Assembly (NCBI GenBank): GCA_031771865.1 | Contig: JASISA010000003.1 | Span: 372,001 to 436,000, forward strand | Direction: 5' to 3' | Source of the DNA: Nothophaeocryptopus gaeumannii | Lineage: Eukaryota; Ascomycota; Dothideomycetes; Mycosphaerellales; Mycosphaerellaceae | DNA: 64,000 nt | In this document: piece by piece, positions 1 through 11,907 of the stretch | Numbering within the stretch: the first letter of the stretch is position 1 | How the letters are laid out: each line of letters begins with the position of its first letter | Notes under the pieces: generated by a model | The model's database searches: none | Seen by the model: the letters and a program-made list of their open reading frames with translations, nothing else | What the model was told of the DNA's origin: nothing | Program-made: the position numbers and the translations under genes

Positions 1-37
1 TAGACGGAGCACCACGCCGACCGAGTCGCCCTCCGCC

Positions 38-1932
38 ATGTCGATTCTGAAGCAGGAGTACTTGGGCCTGCGAGGGCAGCCGCTTTCCAATGCCATAGGC
101 GTGGTTGTAGCACTGTGTTTCTTGTAAGCGCATCAGTTTCTCGTGTCGAAAGCTGTACTGACAGACACAAGTCTTTATGGTTACGACCAAGTGAGTCCTT
201 TCGGCAACCCATTGTCTTGCCCGTATCTCTAACATCAGCTAGGGTCTGATGGGAGGTTTCATGACCGTCCCGGCTTTTCTTCGCGAGTTCCCTGTCATGG
301 ACATAATTGACAAGCCTGGCCAGCTCGGTCCTGTCCAAATCATCGGCTTCACAGTCGCGTCCTGGAACTTGGGATGCTTCTTATCTGCCGGAACAACCAT
401 CTTCATTGGCGACCGAGTGGGACGAAAGAAGCTGGTGTGCATTGGCCTCGGTCTCCTGCTCTTAGGCGAGATCCTTCAATGCTCGTCTTACGTGTGGGGA
501 CAGTTTGTGGTTGGCAGACTCATTGCTGGCTTTGGCAATGGTTTCAACTGCGCGACTCTGCCGGCGTGGCAGGCAGAGTGTACAAAGGCCCACCGTAGAG
601 GTACACTGCTGATGCTGTCCGCTGGCGCAAGCATTGCTGCCGGTCTGACATCGGCTTACTGGATGGACTTTGCGTTCGCGTGGTTGCAGCCCAGCTCTGC
701 TGGTTGGAGAGTACCGATTGCTCTTCAAGTTGGTCTGATCTTCATGGCTGGTGCACTCGTTGTGTTCATGCCGGAGAGTCCCAGGTAAGATCGCTAATGA
801 AGTGGACTGCGAGCGATGCTGACCCTGTCGAAGATGGCTTATCCTTCAAGGTCGCGAAGACGCCGCCCTGCACGTCCTCTCTGCCCTCAACGACGAGCCT
901 TCTGATACCCATGAGATCCGTCAAGAGTTCCTCCAGATCAAGGACGCTGTCATCGAAATGGCCAAGGCCAACTTCTCGAACGCCTTCCGTATGGGCGACT
1001 ACCGCGACGTCCACCGTGTCGTCCTCGCTGTCATGCTCCAGTTCTTTCAGCAGATCGGTGGCATCAACTTCATGACGCAGTATTACGCTGCCATGTTTAT
1101 GAACCAATATCTTTGGGTAGGCTGGAAAGCCCGCCTCTTAGCTGGTGGCGCTGGCACATGCTTCTTCCTGGCCTCTTTCGTCGCAGTCTTCTGCATCGAC
1201 CGTGTCTGCGGGCGTCGCGCTCTCCTGCTTTTCGGCACCACTGGCATGCTGGTTACCATGATCATCCTCACGATCATGCTCTACATCAATACGCGGGCTT
1301 CATTGGATGCAGGGACTGCCTTTGTCATCATATTCTGCATGTGCTGGGCAGTCGGATGGCAAGGAATCGCGTGGCTCTACCAGGTTGAAATCGTTCCGTT
1401 GAGGATCCGTGGTCCTGCTAACGCAATGTCCACCGCCGCCAACTGGTTGGCAAACTTCATCGTCGTCCTCATAGGCCCCGTTGCCTTCACGAACCTTCTC
1501 TGGAAGTCGTACCTCATCTTCGTCTGCACTAACGCAGTCATCCTGCCAATTATCTACTTCCTTTACCCCGAGACTTCACTGCGCTGTCTGGAGGAAGTCG
1601 ATTACATCTTCCACACTGCAAACTCTTCACCTCGCCCTTGGCTGGACGTCAAGAAGATTGCCGCGAACGAGCCGCTCTGGTATGGACAGGACGATGAGAC
1701 ACCATACGATTACGAGGCATCAGAATGGCATCAGCGCCACGTCAGGTTCTCGGACGAAGTCAAGGATTCTGAAGGTGACACAAAGACACTCACGGCGAGC
1801 TCGAGCACTGGCATGGAGAAGGTCGTCAGCAATAGCAGCGATTCTGCGCCTAGTCCAAATGTTCCTGGGAGTCTCAGTCGGGAGAATAGTGATGAAGGGA
1901 GGCCAAGGCGTAAAGGTGTCGGGAGGGTATGA
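38..1932 (+). CDS. MFS sugar transporter (hexose/quinate type)
   Basis: Proton-coupled sugar transporter of the plasma membrane, major facilitator superfamily, sugar porter family. Model: join(38..123, 172..190, 243..784, 834..1932), 581 residues; all three introns are 47-52 nt with GT-AG ends, and each joint restores a family motif: FFLYGYDQG across introns 1 and 2, PESPRWLILQGR across intron 3. Other family marks are DRVGRKK after TM2 (about residues 94-98), DRVCGRR in the second half, the VEIVPLRIRG loop and the YPETSLRCLEEVD end of TM12. A hydrophilic Ser-rich tail of about 90 residues follows, predicted cytosolic. The start is the first ATG in good context, followed at once by the usual N-terminal LGLRG stretch. 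Substrate cannot be told from sequence. It converges on the GMC oxidoreductase downstream. Confidence 0.9.
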
Positions 1933-2496
1933 GAAAAATTTTGATTGACCATTTGGAGCTACGTAGGAGGGGAGGAAGTCACTCCTTTGGAAGATTCTTG
2001 ATGTGACATGATATAATGTAAAGTTCGTGTGCGCAGGGCACATGCGCATGTCGAAGGACTAGGCATGAGCTCCAGTTGCCAGAGCCTGTAGAATAGTGAA
2101 CGAAGCCATCAGAACAGTGGGTCGTTTCTCACCTCATCCCACTCTCAGTGGCGTCTCTGTGTTTTTGAAGCCGTCGAGAGGAAGAACTGGTGCCTAAACC
2201 AGCTATTGATGGGGTACTAAGGCATGAAGGCTCAAAGGCGAGCGTGTGACGCGCAAGGATACTTGATACCAGCTCATTCCAATTGGAGTAGGGACTACGC
2301 TACCATACACATTACACACGATCGCGTCTTCCGACTTAAAAAGGAGCAGACTCGCGCGTTAAAACGATGCGGCCAGAGAAGTTGAACAGGCTGAAATCAT
2401 CTCAATACCCGCCCCGGACTTCTTGTCGAGCGGTCCTGATGACAATGCCGTGGAGCTTGTCAGCTGTAGCTTGCTTGCTGGCGACCATTGCTGAAT
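1933..2496. other. Convergent intergenic region, no gene seen
   Basis: Space between two stop codons facing each other. No convincing coding frame. It must hold the 3' UTRs and polyadenylation sites of both neighbours; the AT-rich stretch near 2005-2020 is a candidate for the upstream gene. Confidence 0.5.
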
Positions 2497-5044
2497 CTAT
2501 TTGGCCGTCTCCGGTTTGGAATTCTTGGAGAACGGCTCCCAGTCCCTCTTCGCAGGCTTGTTGCCATCCTGATCGCACGGTCAATACCCAAACAAAGAGC
2601 CTCAGAAAACAGCGATGACTTACTGCGAGACCTATTCCGCCTACAAGACTTCCTGCCAACCCGAGCAACCCCTTTGGACCCACATCTGGGTCCAGCAGTG
2701 CTGGAACGGTTCCAACAAGAGCGGCACCCAGCGTACCAGTCAATCCTCCCGCATCGAAGTCATCGAAGCTGGTGATGGGCGGTATGCCATAGCCGAGAAT
2801 ATCGTCCGCGGCTTTCTCGCTCGCCATACAGATTGGAATCATCGGATAGTAGCCGGGTGTCTTGGGGAAAGCCGAAGCATCAACAACTCGTAGACCATCT
2901 ACACCATATACCCGAAACTCGCCGTCCAAGACTGCCCATGGATCGGACGGCGAACCGATCTTCGCTGTGCAGCTCGCGTGGTGGCCCCATGCATAGTGTC
3001 GAATCCACTCGTGCAGCGCCTCGCCTTCGAACTCCCGTCCTGGGACTTCCTCTGTGAAGCCGCCTTTGATTGGGATTACGTCGTCGAAGATGTCCCGCGC
3101 TCGTTGGACTGCTTCGGCTACGGCTTGAATTTCTCTGTCGCCGTCGATAGCAAAGGAGTTGAACTGGATGTTCGGTGTGTCGAGTGGATTTGTGGATCGA
3201 AGGCTTACTGTCCCGGCGTTGTTCGCTCCTCGCACTTTAAGGACGACGAAGGTCCAGTGTTGCGCGTCTAGGACTGCTGCGCGAGAGTAGCCGGGATAGT
3301 AGCCCGAGAAGTATGCTGGAACAGCCACGATGAAGATGTCGGGCAGATCGTCCAAGGCCACTGACGAACGGAACGTCGTGCCGATGGCCTGTCTCTGGAG
3401 TCAGCGAATCCTTTCCATGGACAACATGTCACGCAGACACATACCAATCCGTTGCTGGCATAGGGACCTCTATCGATCTGCGCGATATGTTAGCTATTGC
3501 CTACACGATCGACCTCGAGGCCTTGGTTCTTACCGGTATCTGGCCCGCGTAGAACTTCTTCAGACACGGATCATCGCCTTGCCCAACGTCATGGTAGCTA
3601 TACGTGCAAGGCCCAAACGCATCGAACGGCGTATCAGTATACCCCACAACGCCCACCTCATACCGATCTTGCAGATTGCGACCAACGCCTTGCAGGTTGA
3701 CGATAGTCTCAATCCCGAAGGCGGAAAGTTCTTCGGCCGGACCGATGCCACTGAGCTTCAGCAACTTGGGAGTCTCAAACGCTCCACAGCTGATGATGAC
3801 TTCTCTCCTCGCGAAGGCGTAGCCTGGTATTCCTGGGTCTCCCGTTGATAGAGGAGAGGCGGAGTATAAGTGCTGGCCGTAGACGTACTGGACACCGTAT
3901 GCTCGTGGTCGATATCCGGTCCGGTCAAACAGTATCTTGGTTACGAAGGTGTTGGTCTGTACTAAGAGTGGGAAGCCGCGATTGACAGTGTCGTGGACGA
4001 AGTCCAGGGGGCCGCTTCGCAGACTGTCCGTTGGATCGATGGAAATGGGCATGATGTATACATCAGTCGCTTCGTCTCTGGTCCTGCCAGGTGCATTCAG
4101 ATCTGTTGCGAGGATGTTCGCAAGTTCCTTCACGGCCGCAAGCAAGCCTCCAAGCAAGCCTTTCCCAGAAGCCATGGCAGTCGCAAACACCAACGACGCC
4201 AGCTTGAGATCCGAAGCAACCAGTGTGAGAGGCGTAACGCCAATCGTCAACCAGCCGTCGAATCCGTGTCCAACGACACTACTGGGCAAGTAAATGCATT
4301 TCTCCAACCGGATGAATCTCTCGCGCATAGCCTGGTGCGACCAGGATAGGTTGCCTGTGATTTCATAAATCTGGTCCCAGTCGTCCTCAAAAGGGGTCAC
4401 CATTGCCATTGCGCTCATCTGCGAGCAACCTCCCACGGCGCTGCCTCGAGGATAGTACAACCCTTCGAACTGAGAACTCGCTGGCGGAGTCGCGCCAGTG
4501 TAGTCTCTTCGACCAGGTACTGTCCTCCATTCCCAGCCAGGTGGATGCGGAGGTGGTGGACCACTAAAGTCGCGCTCGTTTGGAGGGTCTGGGACGCGGT
4601 ACACCTGTTTTGGGTCTTGCAACTCTTCTGCCGGATTCACGCTACGTTGCACGAAGTAGCTCTGTGCACAGCGGTCAGCGGTTGCTCTTATCCTCTTGCT
4701 GTGGGATAATGGACTTTACTTACCCACATCTGCTCAGGCAGCTCCGAGGCACGTGGATGATACGAAGGGATCTGAGTGTCTTGGTATCCGCCTGTATCGA
4801 TACCAGCCTCGATCAAAAGGACCGAAAATCCGGCGCGTGCCAGACGACATGCTACTGGAGCTCCACCAGGCCCACTACCAACGACAATGTAGTCGAATAC
4901 GCCTTGCTGGCTTGGATCAGGTCCCCGTCCATGGCGCTTTCGATGTCCATCACGCTTCTGGCCATGCTTATGTTTGTGAGTGTCAGCTGCCGATGTCCAT
5001 TGGCAACATATTAGTATCCAAGAAAGAAGGTGTTGAAGCAGCAT
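2497..5044 (-). CDS. Secreted GMC-family FAD oxidoreductase
   Basis: Glucose-methanol-choline oxidoreductase, an FAD enzyme oxidising alcohols or sugars, here probably secreted. Model: complement(join(2497..2568, 2624..3388, 3445..3477, 3534..4661, 4724..5044)), about 772 residues. The N-terminus is a hydrophobic signal-like stretch ending near SAA (residues 1-20), then a His/Lys-rich linker. The dinucleotide fold is VGSGPGG (55-61) with VLLIEAG behind it; GMC signature 1 is YYPRGSAVGGCSQMSAM, signature 2 is GAFETPKLLKLSGIGP, and the C-terminal active-site part reads RVVDASAFPKTPG. A tiny 33-nt exon (IDRGPYASNGL) is framed by clean splice sites. Two points are open. The last intron (2569-2623) is inferred from gtaagt/cag; without it the frame runs to 2402. 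The start could also lie further upstream, since gtatgc at the start codon and a TACTAAT branch site could make the first residues an intron. It is longer than the usual ~600 residues. Confidence 0.82.
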
Positions 5045-5508
5045 ACCGCGACCTCGGCGTGAGTGACTGGAGTTAGTTGAAGAATGAGCGAAGGAGGCGC
5101 ACTCTCTGGTACGGCCGCGAAGTTTACCAAAAGAGTGACTGGAAGGAGAATTACACCACGAGACTCTGTATGCTACGAAGTGTAGCTCGACTGCTGGAAT
5201 GGCTACAACTATAGAAGCAGAACCGAAGCAACGCGTGGAAAGGAGGTCATCGTCATCCCCAGTCCTCCCAACTTGGAAGGCTGCCAGGATGAAATAGAAT
5301 CCTGTATGGGTTGACAGCTATCAACTGCGCGAAGGAGGACATGATGTTGCAGGCCAATGCTTCATCTCGTCGGGAACAGGTTCGTCCGGTCCAGGGAATG
5401 CCCTTTCAAGGGTTGTCGGTGCTGTCTTCTCATAGGTCAGAATATGAGGCTCTGATGAAGCCGAGGTGAGGTACGCACTTTTTGAAGGCCACTCCTGGTC
5501 CTTGATGC

Positions 5509-5861
5509 ATTTCACTCCGTCGCACCCCAGCTAAATCCGGCACCCCAGCTGGCTTTCTCACTACGCACACTCTCTCTACTTTGCACCCAGCAAGCGAGGC
5601 GAGGAACGAGCGAATTAAGTTCCCCGGAGTGAGCTAGCAAGAGAGGGAGGCACGACCGTAAACGAGCGACGTAAACGAAGGACAGGGGCGATACCCGAGC
5701 CTGCGAGACAGGCTCGTCCTTCGAAGTTGATGATAGCTTCTTTCTATACAGCCTCGAGCAGCGCCGTTGGCACCTTCAAAAGCCCGGTAGGAATTTGAAT
5801 AGAATCCATAATAAAAGTTGCTAGGTTGCCGAATTCGCTGGGGTGCAAAGGAGTGGAGCGC
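5509..5861. mobile_element. MITE-like element with imperfect TIRs and 11-bp target duplication
   Basis: A 353-bp stretch whose ends are inverted copies of each other. Reading inward, both ends share CACTCC, then GCACCCCAGC, then a CGGCA block, with a few mismatches between. The same 11 bases, GTCCTTGATGC, lie directly outside both ends (5498-5508 and 5862-5872). It has no coding capacity. A 9-11 bp target duplication with short TIRs is what non-autonomous Mutator-like elements leave, so that is the best guess. The base composition is like the neighbouring genes and the RIP signature is not evident. Confidence 0.55.
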
Positions 5862-6450
5862 GTCCTTGATGCTTGCGACTTACATCTCTCCTGAGTCGAT
5901 GTCACGGCAGTAGCTACAATTGGCGGTTCGCAGAACTTTCATCCAGCCTTTTGCCATTGGGGGGATTGCAAATTCGCAGTGATGACATTGCCGAATGGCA
6001 TTCAACGCAGATATTCTTTTATCCAGTTCACTGCATTGCAGCTAACAAGCTACATCTACGAGGATGTCTGCGAAAGCATGAAGGCACATCCCGGCACGTC
6101 GATCAGGAACACCGCAAACAAAGTTTCATTAGACAATTGAACGGGCTCGTTCAGTCACAAGTTACTTGGCATTTCCGGCCGTGTTATTGAAGCTGTCGAG
6201 ATGACTGCTCCATTTCTGGAACGGATCTGAGCAACGAGAGAGCCATGCTCGGGTGATGAGCAGACCGTCATTGCCTCATACCGGCGCCTGGAATACCGAC
6301 TTCCGAGCGATGAACAATGGCACAGGCAATCTTCCGGGTGGGTCTTGATGGGTATCACGAATCGCTCCCCAGGAACATGGTAGGCGATCTCATCACTCAG
6401 ACCTGAGGCGGATGTATGGCGAATATGGCGCGTGTCCCAGTGCTTGAACA

Positions 6451-6789
6451 ATGCTCGCCTGGACTACCGCCGGACTCGGCGAAGGTGAGGAGGAAACAAT
6501 AAAAGGCCCCAAGCCATTCAAGACCGGACGGACGTTACGCATTTACGTTGTCCCCAAGGACGGTGCCCTCTCACGGGACTTTGCGCTCATGTTTCGAAGC
6601 ATTGCTTGTCGTCCTGGCTTTTGGATAGCACAGCCGCCATTGCTGCGTCGAGCTGTTGGTCACGACGTCCGCTCAAGACACAGACAAAACCACAGTCTTC
6701 CAATGGCTCTCAGACGGGTCTGGATCACAGCGACTTTCTTGAACAAGCCCGATTTGATCTTCGTATATTATTCTACGACAATATCCTGA
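6451..6789 (+). CDS. Weak hypothetical reading frame, 112 residues
   Basis: Not recognised. The ATG follows an in-frame TGA by one codon. The first ~65 codons show a C/G third-position bias like the real genes nearby (GKPFKTGRTLRIYVVPKDG-like basic/hydrophobic strand pattern), then the bias fades, so this may be one exon of a longer gene or a chance frame. No signal peptide, no membrane segment. Confidence 0.2.
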   Translation: MLAWTTAGLGEGEEETIKGPKPFKTGRTLRIYVVPKDGALSRDFALMFRSIACRPGFWIAQPPLLRRAVGHDVRSRHRQNHSLPMALRRVWITATFLNKPDLIFVYYSTTIS

Positions 6790-8856
6790 GCCGAGCAATG
6801 ACACCAAGTTGCGTTGCCAAGATCGACTAGCATAAAACAGCGACGTTTCAGACCAACTGCCTGGTAAATGCTTTCAGATTTTTATCGTCTGTCGACATCA
6901 TTATGATTTAATGCCCCTCGTCTTGTCTGTTGCATGCGTCGTTGCTCTTGGAACATCTCTTGGTATTTTTGATCTTGAGCTGTGGCGATTGGTACTTGTC
7001 GAGATCGGTGGCGACGTTGGTAACGTCAGACGATATACAAGCTTCATGTGACGATAAGCTCACAATAAAGACCGAGGCTCTCAGAGGCAGAGATTGCTCA
7101 GGCAAGAGTGTTCGAGATGAGATTGATGTGGAGAAGATCTGTCCTCATGATCCAGCTTTTCGGACACGGCCAAACATCCGCATGAATCTGGACTGTGCAG
7201 TGCTCGTAGGATACGACAGCTTGTAGACCTTCGTGTTCGGTATTTCGCTACTCGTGTACTGCGTTTACTGGCGATAGTAGTGACCCGAGCAAACAACCGG
7301 AAGCCGGCATGCGGTGCTTGGCAAGCTTCGCGTGATTGAGTTGTGGACTTATTGCCGCTGATCAAACATCCACGGTTCGCTTGAGCAGTATCAATCTGCA
7401 TCCAATTTTGGATGAATATACCGTAGAACGCACATCATCTGGTCTTATCATCGGTACCTGGAGGTGAAAACGGACAGTTCCGTGGCTCCGTTCGATCGAC
7501 ACGTGCAACCGAGGACTTTACAGTATTATTAGCTTTTGCAAGAACCGAGACAAGAGTGCCGCATGTGAGCAAGGATCCAGGTTCCGACGCGTGAGTCGTC
7601 GCGTGAACTGTTCGGGATCCTCGCTTCTGTGCGAGAGTGCGAAGGCGACTTGACACGGGACGACTATTGTCCTGTGCGTGTGTCTCTTTTTTCAAGTAGC
7701 TGTTCTGGAGCAACTCACCTGCTGATGTGCAACTCGCACACGCTCCCGCTCATCAGCTAGAGACTATGATTTGATCAACTCAGGAGTGATTCTTAGGAAA
7801 ATCGAAAACTGAAGCAGGGTGGATGCATAGTGGTGATGTTGGAGCTTGGGAAGCCACCTGAGGACGTTCTCCTTGGTACCCTTGAGGTACATGGTCCCGA
7901 TCATTATTAGTGACTGCTGCGACCGATATGGTTTTCACCCAGGGATATGTGCATTGCTCCTGAGCTCGCCAACGTCGATCTGGGCCCGCCCTAGGTAGTC
8001 AGTGTCCACTGCAACTCCTCCACTCATCTCAAGGGTATGCTCGCAAAAGGGCACATGCCATTTCCACGCGGTCGACTCTTTGCGCTACCAGAAGGCGAAT
8101 TTGAGGCAGCATGACATACGCTTATTGACCAAGCATTGCGGAATCGTCGATGCAAGCCACCGCTGTCAGTCAACATCAACAACTCATCACCAAGCTTGAA
8201 AGCGGTCGGAACTGATGCTCACTTTGATACGTCCATCCACCGACTCGAAAATATCACACAAAGAAAGTATCTCACGGCAATGACAGGAAGTTCACCGCGG
8301 CTTTTGACTTGGACACGTCGCATGGATGATGGCATGATGACTATTGCGCAAGCTGATCTGGTATGCGTAGAGACCTTGCGGTTGTTTGGGGGCTTTTGGA
8401 ATCCATGCAGTTAAACTCGGTCGCGAGAAGGAGTCGCTCGGCAGCCCACGGGACGTAGCGTATTCGGAGAGATGATCGGCAGTTCGGATTTTAGACCTGC
8501 AGTAAGTGATGAGAAATATAGCCTTTCGAGCTTGACTCGTCTGAAGGTGAACGCTGGTGGAGCTCAAGGTCTTGTCATGGGCCCGCGCAACTCCAAGCTT
8601 TGCTTGCCCCAGGCCACTGCCACGAACCCAGAAAGCGAGCGGAGGCGGAGAAATCACGGACCGACTCATCTTCATCACACCAAGCCTCGAAAACAGACAA
8701 TTCGGGTGCGGGAGATAAAAGCAGCAGCAGCTCCTCGAACAAGCCCGATCCAAGACCATGGCATCTGTGAGCGGAGATCATCTGTTATCATCACTACATC
8801 CAAGCGTGTAAGGTGCCGGCTTGTCTTCCGAGGTACGCCCGAACCTCCAAGTACAC

Positions 8857-9270
8857 TCATCTACAGGCATTTGCAAACCCCGAACCACCTTGTTCCCCAT
8901 ACCTCCCACTCTCCCCGCCATCACCACCTTCAACTCCATAAACCCTCACCACCGCATCAACAGCTTTGACATGTTCCCACTCCCTGACTCCCATCTGGCA
9001 TACATTCTTCAATATCCCACTGCCGAAACCCGCAGGAATGAAGTCGGCTTCGGTGAAGAGGGCGCAGGCGTGGATGAAGAGGCTGTCTTGGAGGTGGGAG
9101 AGGATGGGTAGGATCTGTAGGGATCGGTGTTCGGCGGGTGTGAGTGCGGTGGGACGAGGGAGGAGGGCTGGCGGTGCCGTAGGGAGGAGTGGTGTCGGTG
9201 CAGCGAGCGCGGTGGAAAGAATGGTGGAGAGGGCCCCCAGGAGTAGTATCGCTGTGGCGAGGGGCTTCAT
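8857..9270 (-). CDS. Small secreted protein, 137 residues
   Basis: Not assigned to a family. The first 24 residues form a textbook signal peptide: MKPLATAILLLGALSTIL, then STALAAP, with cleavage likely after ALA-A. The mature part opens with a Pro/Thr/Leu-rich segment, then a helical stretch with three cysteines spread over it (HACALF, KNVCQMG, FANACR near the end) and a Gly/Glu-rich tail. Single exon. Size, signal and low cysteine number fit many fungal cell-surface or hydrophobic-surface-binding-type small proteins, but no motif settles that. The antisense strand has open frames too, so expression evidence would matter. Confidence 0.5.
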   Translation of the reverse strand: MKPLATAILLLGALSTILSTALAAPTPLLPTAPPALLPRPTALTPAEHRSLQILPILSHLQDSLFIHACALFTEADFIPAGFGSGILKNVCQMGVREWEHVKAVDAVVRVYGVEGGDGGESGRYGEQGGSGFANACR

Positions 9271-9565
9271 GTTACTAATCGCTTGTCTTGTCTTAAACCT
9301 TTTCGTCTGGGGCTATGGCCCGTTAATCGTAGGCTGAAAAGGCTTGGATACTCGAAGCAGGAAAGTGTGTTGCGTGGGCTGCTGACGTATCTGCCTCGCC
9401 TCAGATTCCTTTCAATATCGTACAACGAGCGAAGCGCCATGCGCGAGCGACCAGCAACCTTCAGCCTATGCTATATGGTAAGGGTATCTCATTCATATGT
9501 ACAACTAAATGCAAGTTGTGTTTGTCAATTGTCCGACCATTTTCACTCCGCCGGTCATCCAGATT

Positions 9566-10969
9566 TCACAGGGCAAGACCAACCTGGCTCGGATGCTCCA
9601 CCAACGTCGGCCATTGCTCCGAATCGCGAGCGCCACTCACGCACTTCCTCTGCAAGTCCCTCAAATCAAAATCTGAAGTACAAGCAGTCGAAGGCGGCGA
9701 GATGGGCGTCATTCTGGTCGACGACTCTCCAGTGTACGTCCTGCTGTGGCCTTTAGAATGAGGCGATGATGCTGTAGTATGTGAGACCGACTCATCCTCA
9801 GTCACACTGGTGCAAAGCGACGCCTCCGAAACAGCACGACGGCGTACAGGCGCTGGTCGGCAGGCATAAAATGGATCTTGAGGAGTAGTGTCTGCCAATT
9901 GTGTTGTCGATGCCGAAGCCGAGGTGAATAGGATGTTGGAAAGCCAACCCGTGACTCTGGAAGACGGTCGTCTGACAACCCCAACCAAATCAACTGTCAG
10001 GTTTGGGTCGGGCATGTTTGTGAAAGGCCGTGAGAGACGGGATTTGACGGGTGACTTGACGGGTGACACTGCTTCCGCGATGGTCGTACAACCGGTCTCG
10101 AGGCGAAACGGGCGGGAGAAGGCAGATCCGATTTCCTCGAGCGTCTGTGATCTGGCTCTGACAGCCATCAGAGGTGCAACGGCGGGTACGTGCTCTTCGG
10201 GGCTTTGCGATCGTCCGCTCTCTGCTCTCCGCTCCTCGACGATGGTGTTGAGTTCGAGAATCTCCCTGTCGAGGTCATTGCTTTCGGAGGACAGTTTGCG
10301 ATTCGACTGATTTGATCGTTTCCGCCTCAGGCGAGCTCGCTCGGTCGATGGTCGAGTCGAAGAAGTTGAACTGTTGTTGCCGGAATCCATTGCCAGTCGC
10401 CGGAGAGAGTTGAGCGAGCTTGATGAGGACTGCGTAGACAATGTTGGCCTCGAAACTCGTTGCAACTTGACAGCTTCTGCAGTCCGCGGCCTCTCGTCTC
10501 TCACGGTCGGAGGTGACGGCTCGCGACGTGCATTCGCGCTCATCTGTTGGCACCGTTGGAAAGGTGTCTCCCGAGACTCGCGGTACGAATGACGATTTGC
10601 TTGGTCCACCAGGACTTCCGTTGGCAGGGAGGGATTCCCACTTGGCGCAGGCTCTCCTGGCAAAGGCTTCGACTCTCCACCTCTCAACACCACAGGGTCT
10701 AGCGGTAGGGGTTTCAGCGAACGGCGTTGCTTCTCTGTGTAGTCGAGCTTTCGAAACGCGATTGGAGGTCCGATGCTGATTCTCTTGCCGGATGACAAGA
10801 GCGTGGTAGAGCTTTTTCGTCTCCCGGGTAGAGACATCCTATTCATCAGTGACGGATGTCCGAATTCCAAAGGCTTGAGCGATGGAGGCCGCTCCGAGAT
10901 TGGTCGTACGCGATCGTCTTCTGTGAATCCCGCCTCCTTGTATGTTGTCATGGATGGATGTGTCGGCAT
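9566..10969 (-). CDS. Disordered Ser/Arg/Pro-rich protein, 467 residues
   Basis: No recognisable domain. One uninterrupted exon, MPTHPSMTTYKEAGF start, low-complexity throughout: Ser/Thr-rich runs (STQSSSSSLNSLRR), basic patches (RLRRKRSNQSNRK), repeated SPVKSPVKS and many SP/TP sites that look like kinase targets. A short hydrophobic segment occurs only around WLSNILFTSASAS. The protein is likely cytosolic or nuclear and mostly unfolded, with a possible short coiled coil around DREILELNTIVEERR. The long open frame with consistent codon bias supports a real gene although the function is unknown. An extra 5' exon in the region above 10970 cannot be excluded. Confidence 0.7.
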   Translation of the reverse strand: MPTHPSMTTYKEAGFTEDDRVRPISERPPSLKPLEFGHPSLMNRMSLPGRRKSSTTLLSSGKRISIGPPIAFRKLDYTEKQRRSLKPLPLDPVVLRGGESKPLPGEPAPSGNPSLPTEVLVDQANRHSYRESRETPFQRCQQMSANARREPSPPTVRDERPRTAEAVKLQRVSRPTLSTQSSSSSLNSLRRLAMDSGNNSSTSSTRPSTERARLRRKRSNQSNRKLSSESNDLDREILELNTIVEERRAESGRSQSPEEHVPAVAPLMAVRARSQTLEEIGSAFSRPFRLETGCTTIAEAVSPVKSPVKSRLSRPFTNMPDPNLTVDLVGVVRRPSSRVTGWLSNILFTSASASTTQLADTTPQDPFYACRPAPVRRRAVSEASLCTSVTEDESVSHTTASSPHSKGHSRTYTGESSTRMTPISPPSTACTSDFDLRDLQRKCVSGARDSEQWPTLVEHPSQVGLAL

Positions 10970-11653
10970 GGGCTTCAGAGGTGTTGGTTGTTGATTACAA
11001 GTACTAGATTTCGATATAGCTTCTGTGCATAGTCAGCGCTGTCGCGACCCTTCACTCGCCACGCTCTAGGAGCCACACCATCTACTAACGGTGAGGATAT
11101 AAAGGTGAGGATAGCGTACCTTTCATTCTTCTCCGCTCTGCCGGATACTCGTCGTCTCCCATGGCCGCCCAGCAGCATAGCAAGGCGGCCAGCCAGCCCT
11201 GCGGTGATCCATCTTCATCAGCGAAGAGGCCCATTGACCTCGATTTACAGTCTCATGAATGCAAAGTCCGTCCCGCCCGCGAAGAAGGAAGAAGAAAGAT
11301 GATAGAGCGTGAGGTCTCCGGGTAGAAAGTAGAAGAACAGACGAAACGAATGGCAGAAAACAAGCAGGGCAGGCTCGAAGGAGTGGAATAGGGAAGGTGC
11401 GAGGTGGTGTGGTGAGAGCAATAGCGTCGATAGAGAGACTGGGGTGTGCAGGCGAGAAGTAATGGATCGAAAGCCAATAGCAGGTGGGCCAGACTGGTTC
11501 ACTGGCAGGTGCGTTCGGCAAGGAGCACGAGCTGGTGGAAGGTGCGCATCGCATCGCATCGTCCCTTCCACAAGTCTCGCCTTCGTATCTCATTTCGTCA
11601 ACCGTCATCGTCTTTTGCTCTTGCGGCTTCTGAAGGCACATGCTGCTTGAGAG

Positions 11654-11693
11654 CCTGCTTGCGACTGCTTGCGCCTGCTTGCGCCTGCTTCTC
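11654..11693. repeat. Four copies of a 10-bp repeat
   Basis: Tandem units of CCTGCTTGCG with one substitution in the second copy and a degenerate fourth copy. Simple minisatellite in non-coding DNA. Confidence 0.8.
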
Positions 11694-11865
11694 GCGCCAG
11701 ATCAGCCGGTGGCAGCAGGTCGTGAAACACATCGAGTCTCCGCGAACGCCGTCCCTTCATTCTGAGGGGGCCGAATGAGAAGGCCGCCGCTCCGTCACTT
11801 GCACGCGTCCATTGGCTTTGTGAGGGCGTGGCAGGCGCTCACTGGCGGTAACATTTCTGGGATGA

Positions 11866-11907
11866 GGCCACTGCTGCTGCCACTGCCACTGCCACTGCCG
11901 CTGCCAC
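11866..11907. repeat. CCACTG/CTG microsatellite
   Basis: Run of CTG and CCACTG units, GC-rich, non-coding context. Confidence 0.8.

Larger units (their letters stand above)
5045..8856. other. Gene-poor stretch, 3.8 kb
   Basis: No frame here has a recognisable domain. It contains the promoter side of the GMC gene, the MITE-like element at 5509-5861 and one weak small reading frame at 6451-6789. Otherwise only short overlapping frames on both strands without codon bias. Confidence 0.5.
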
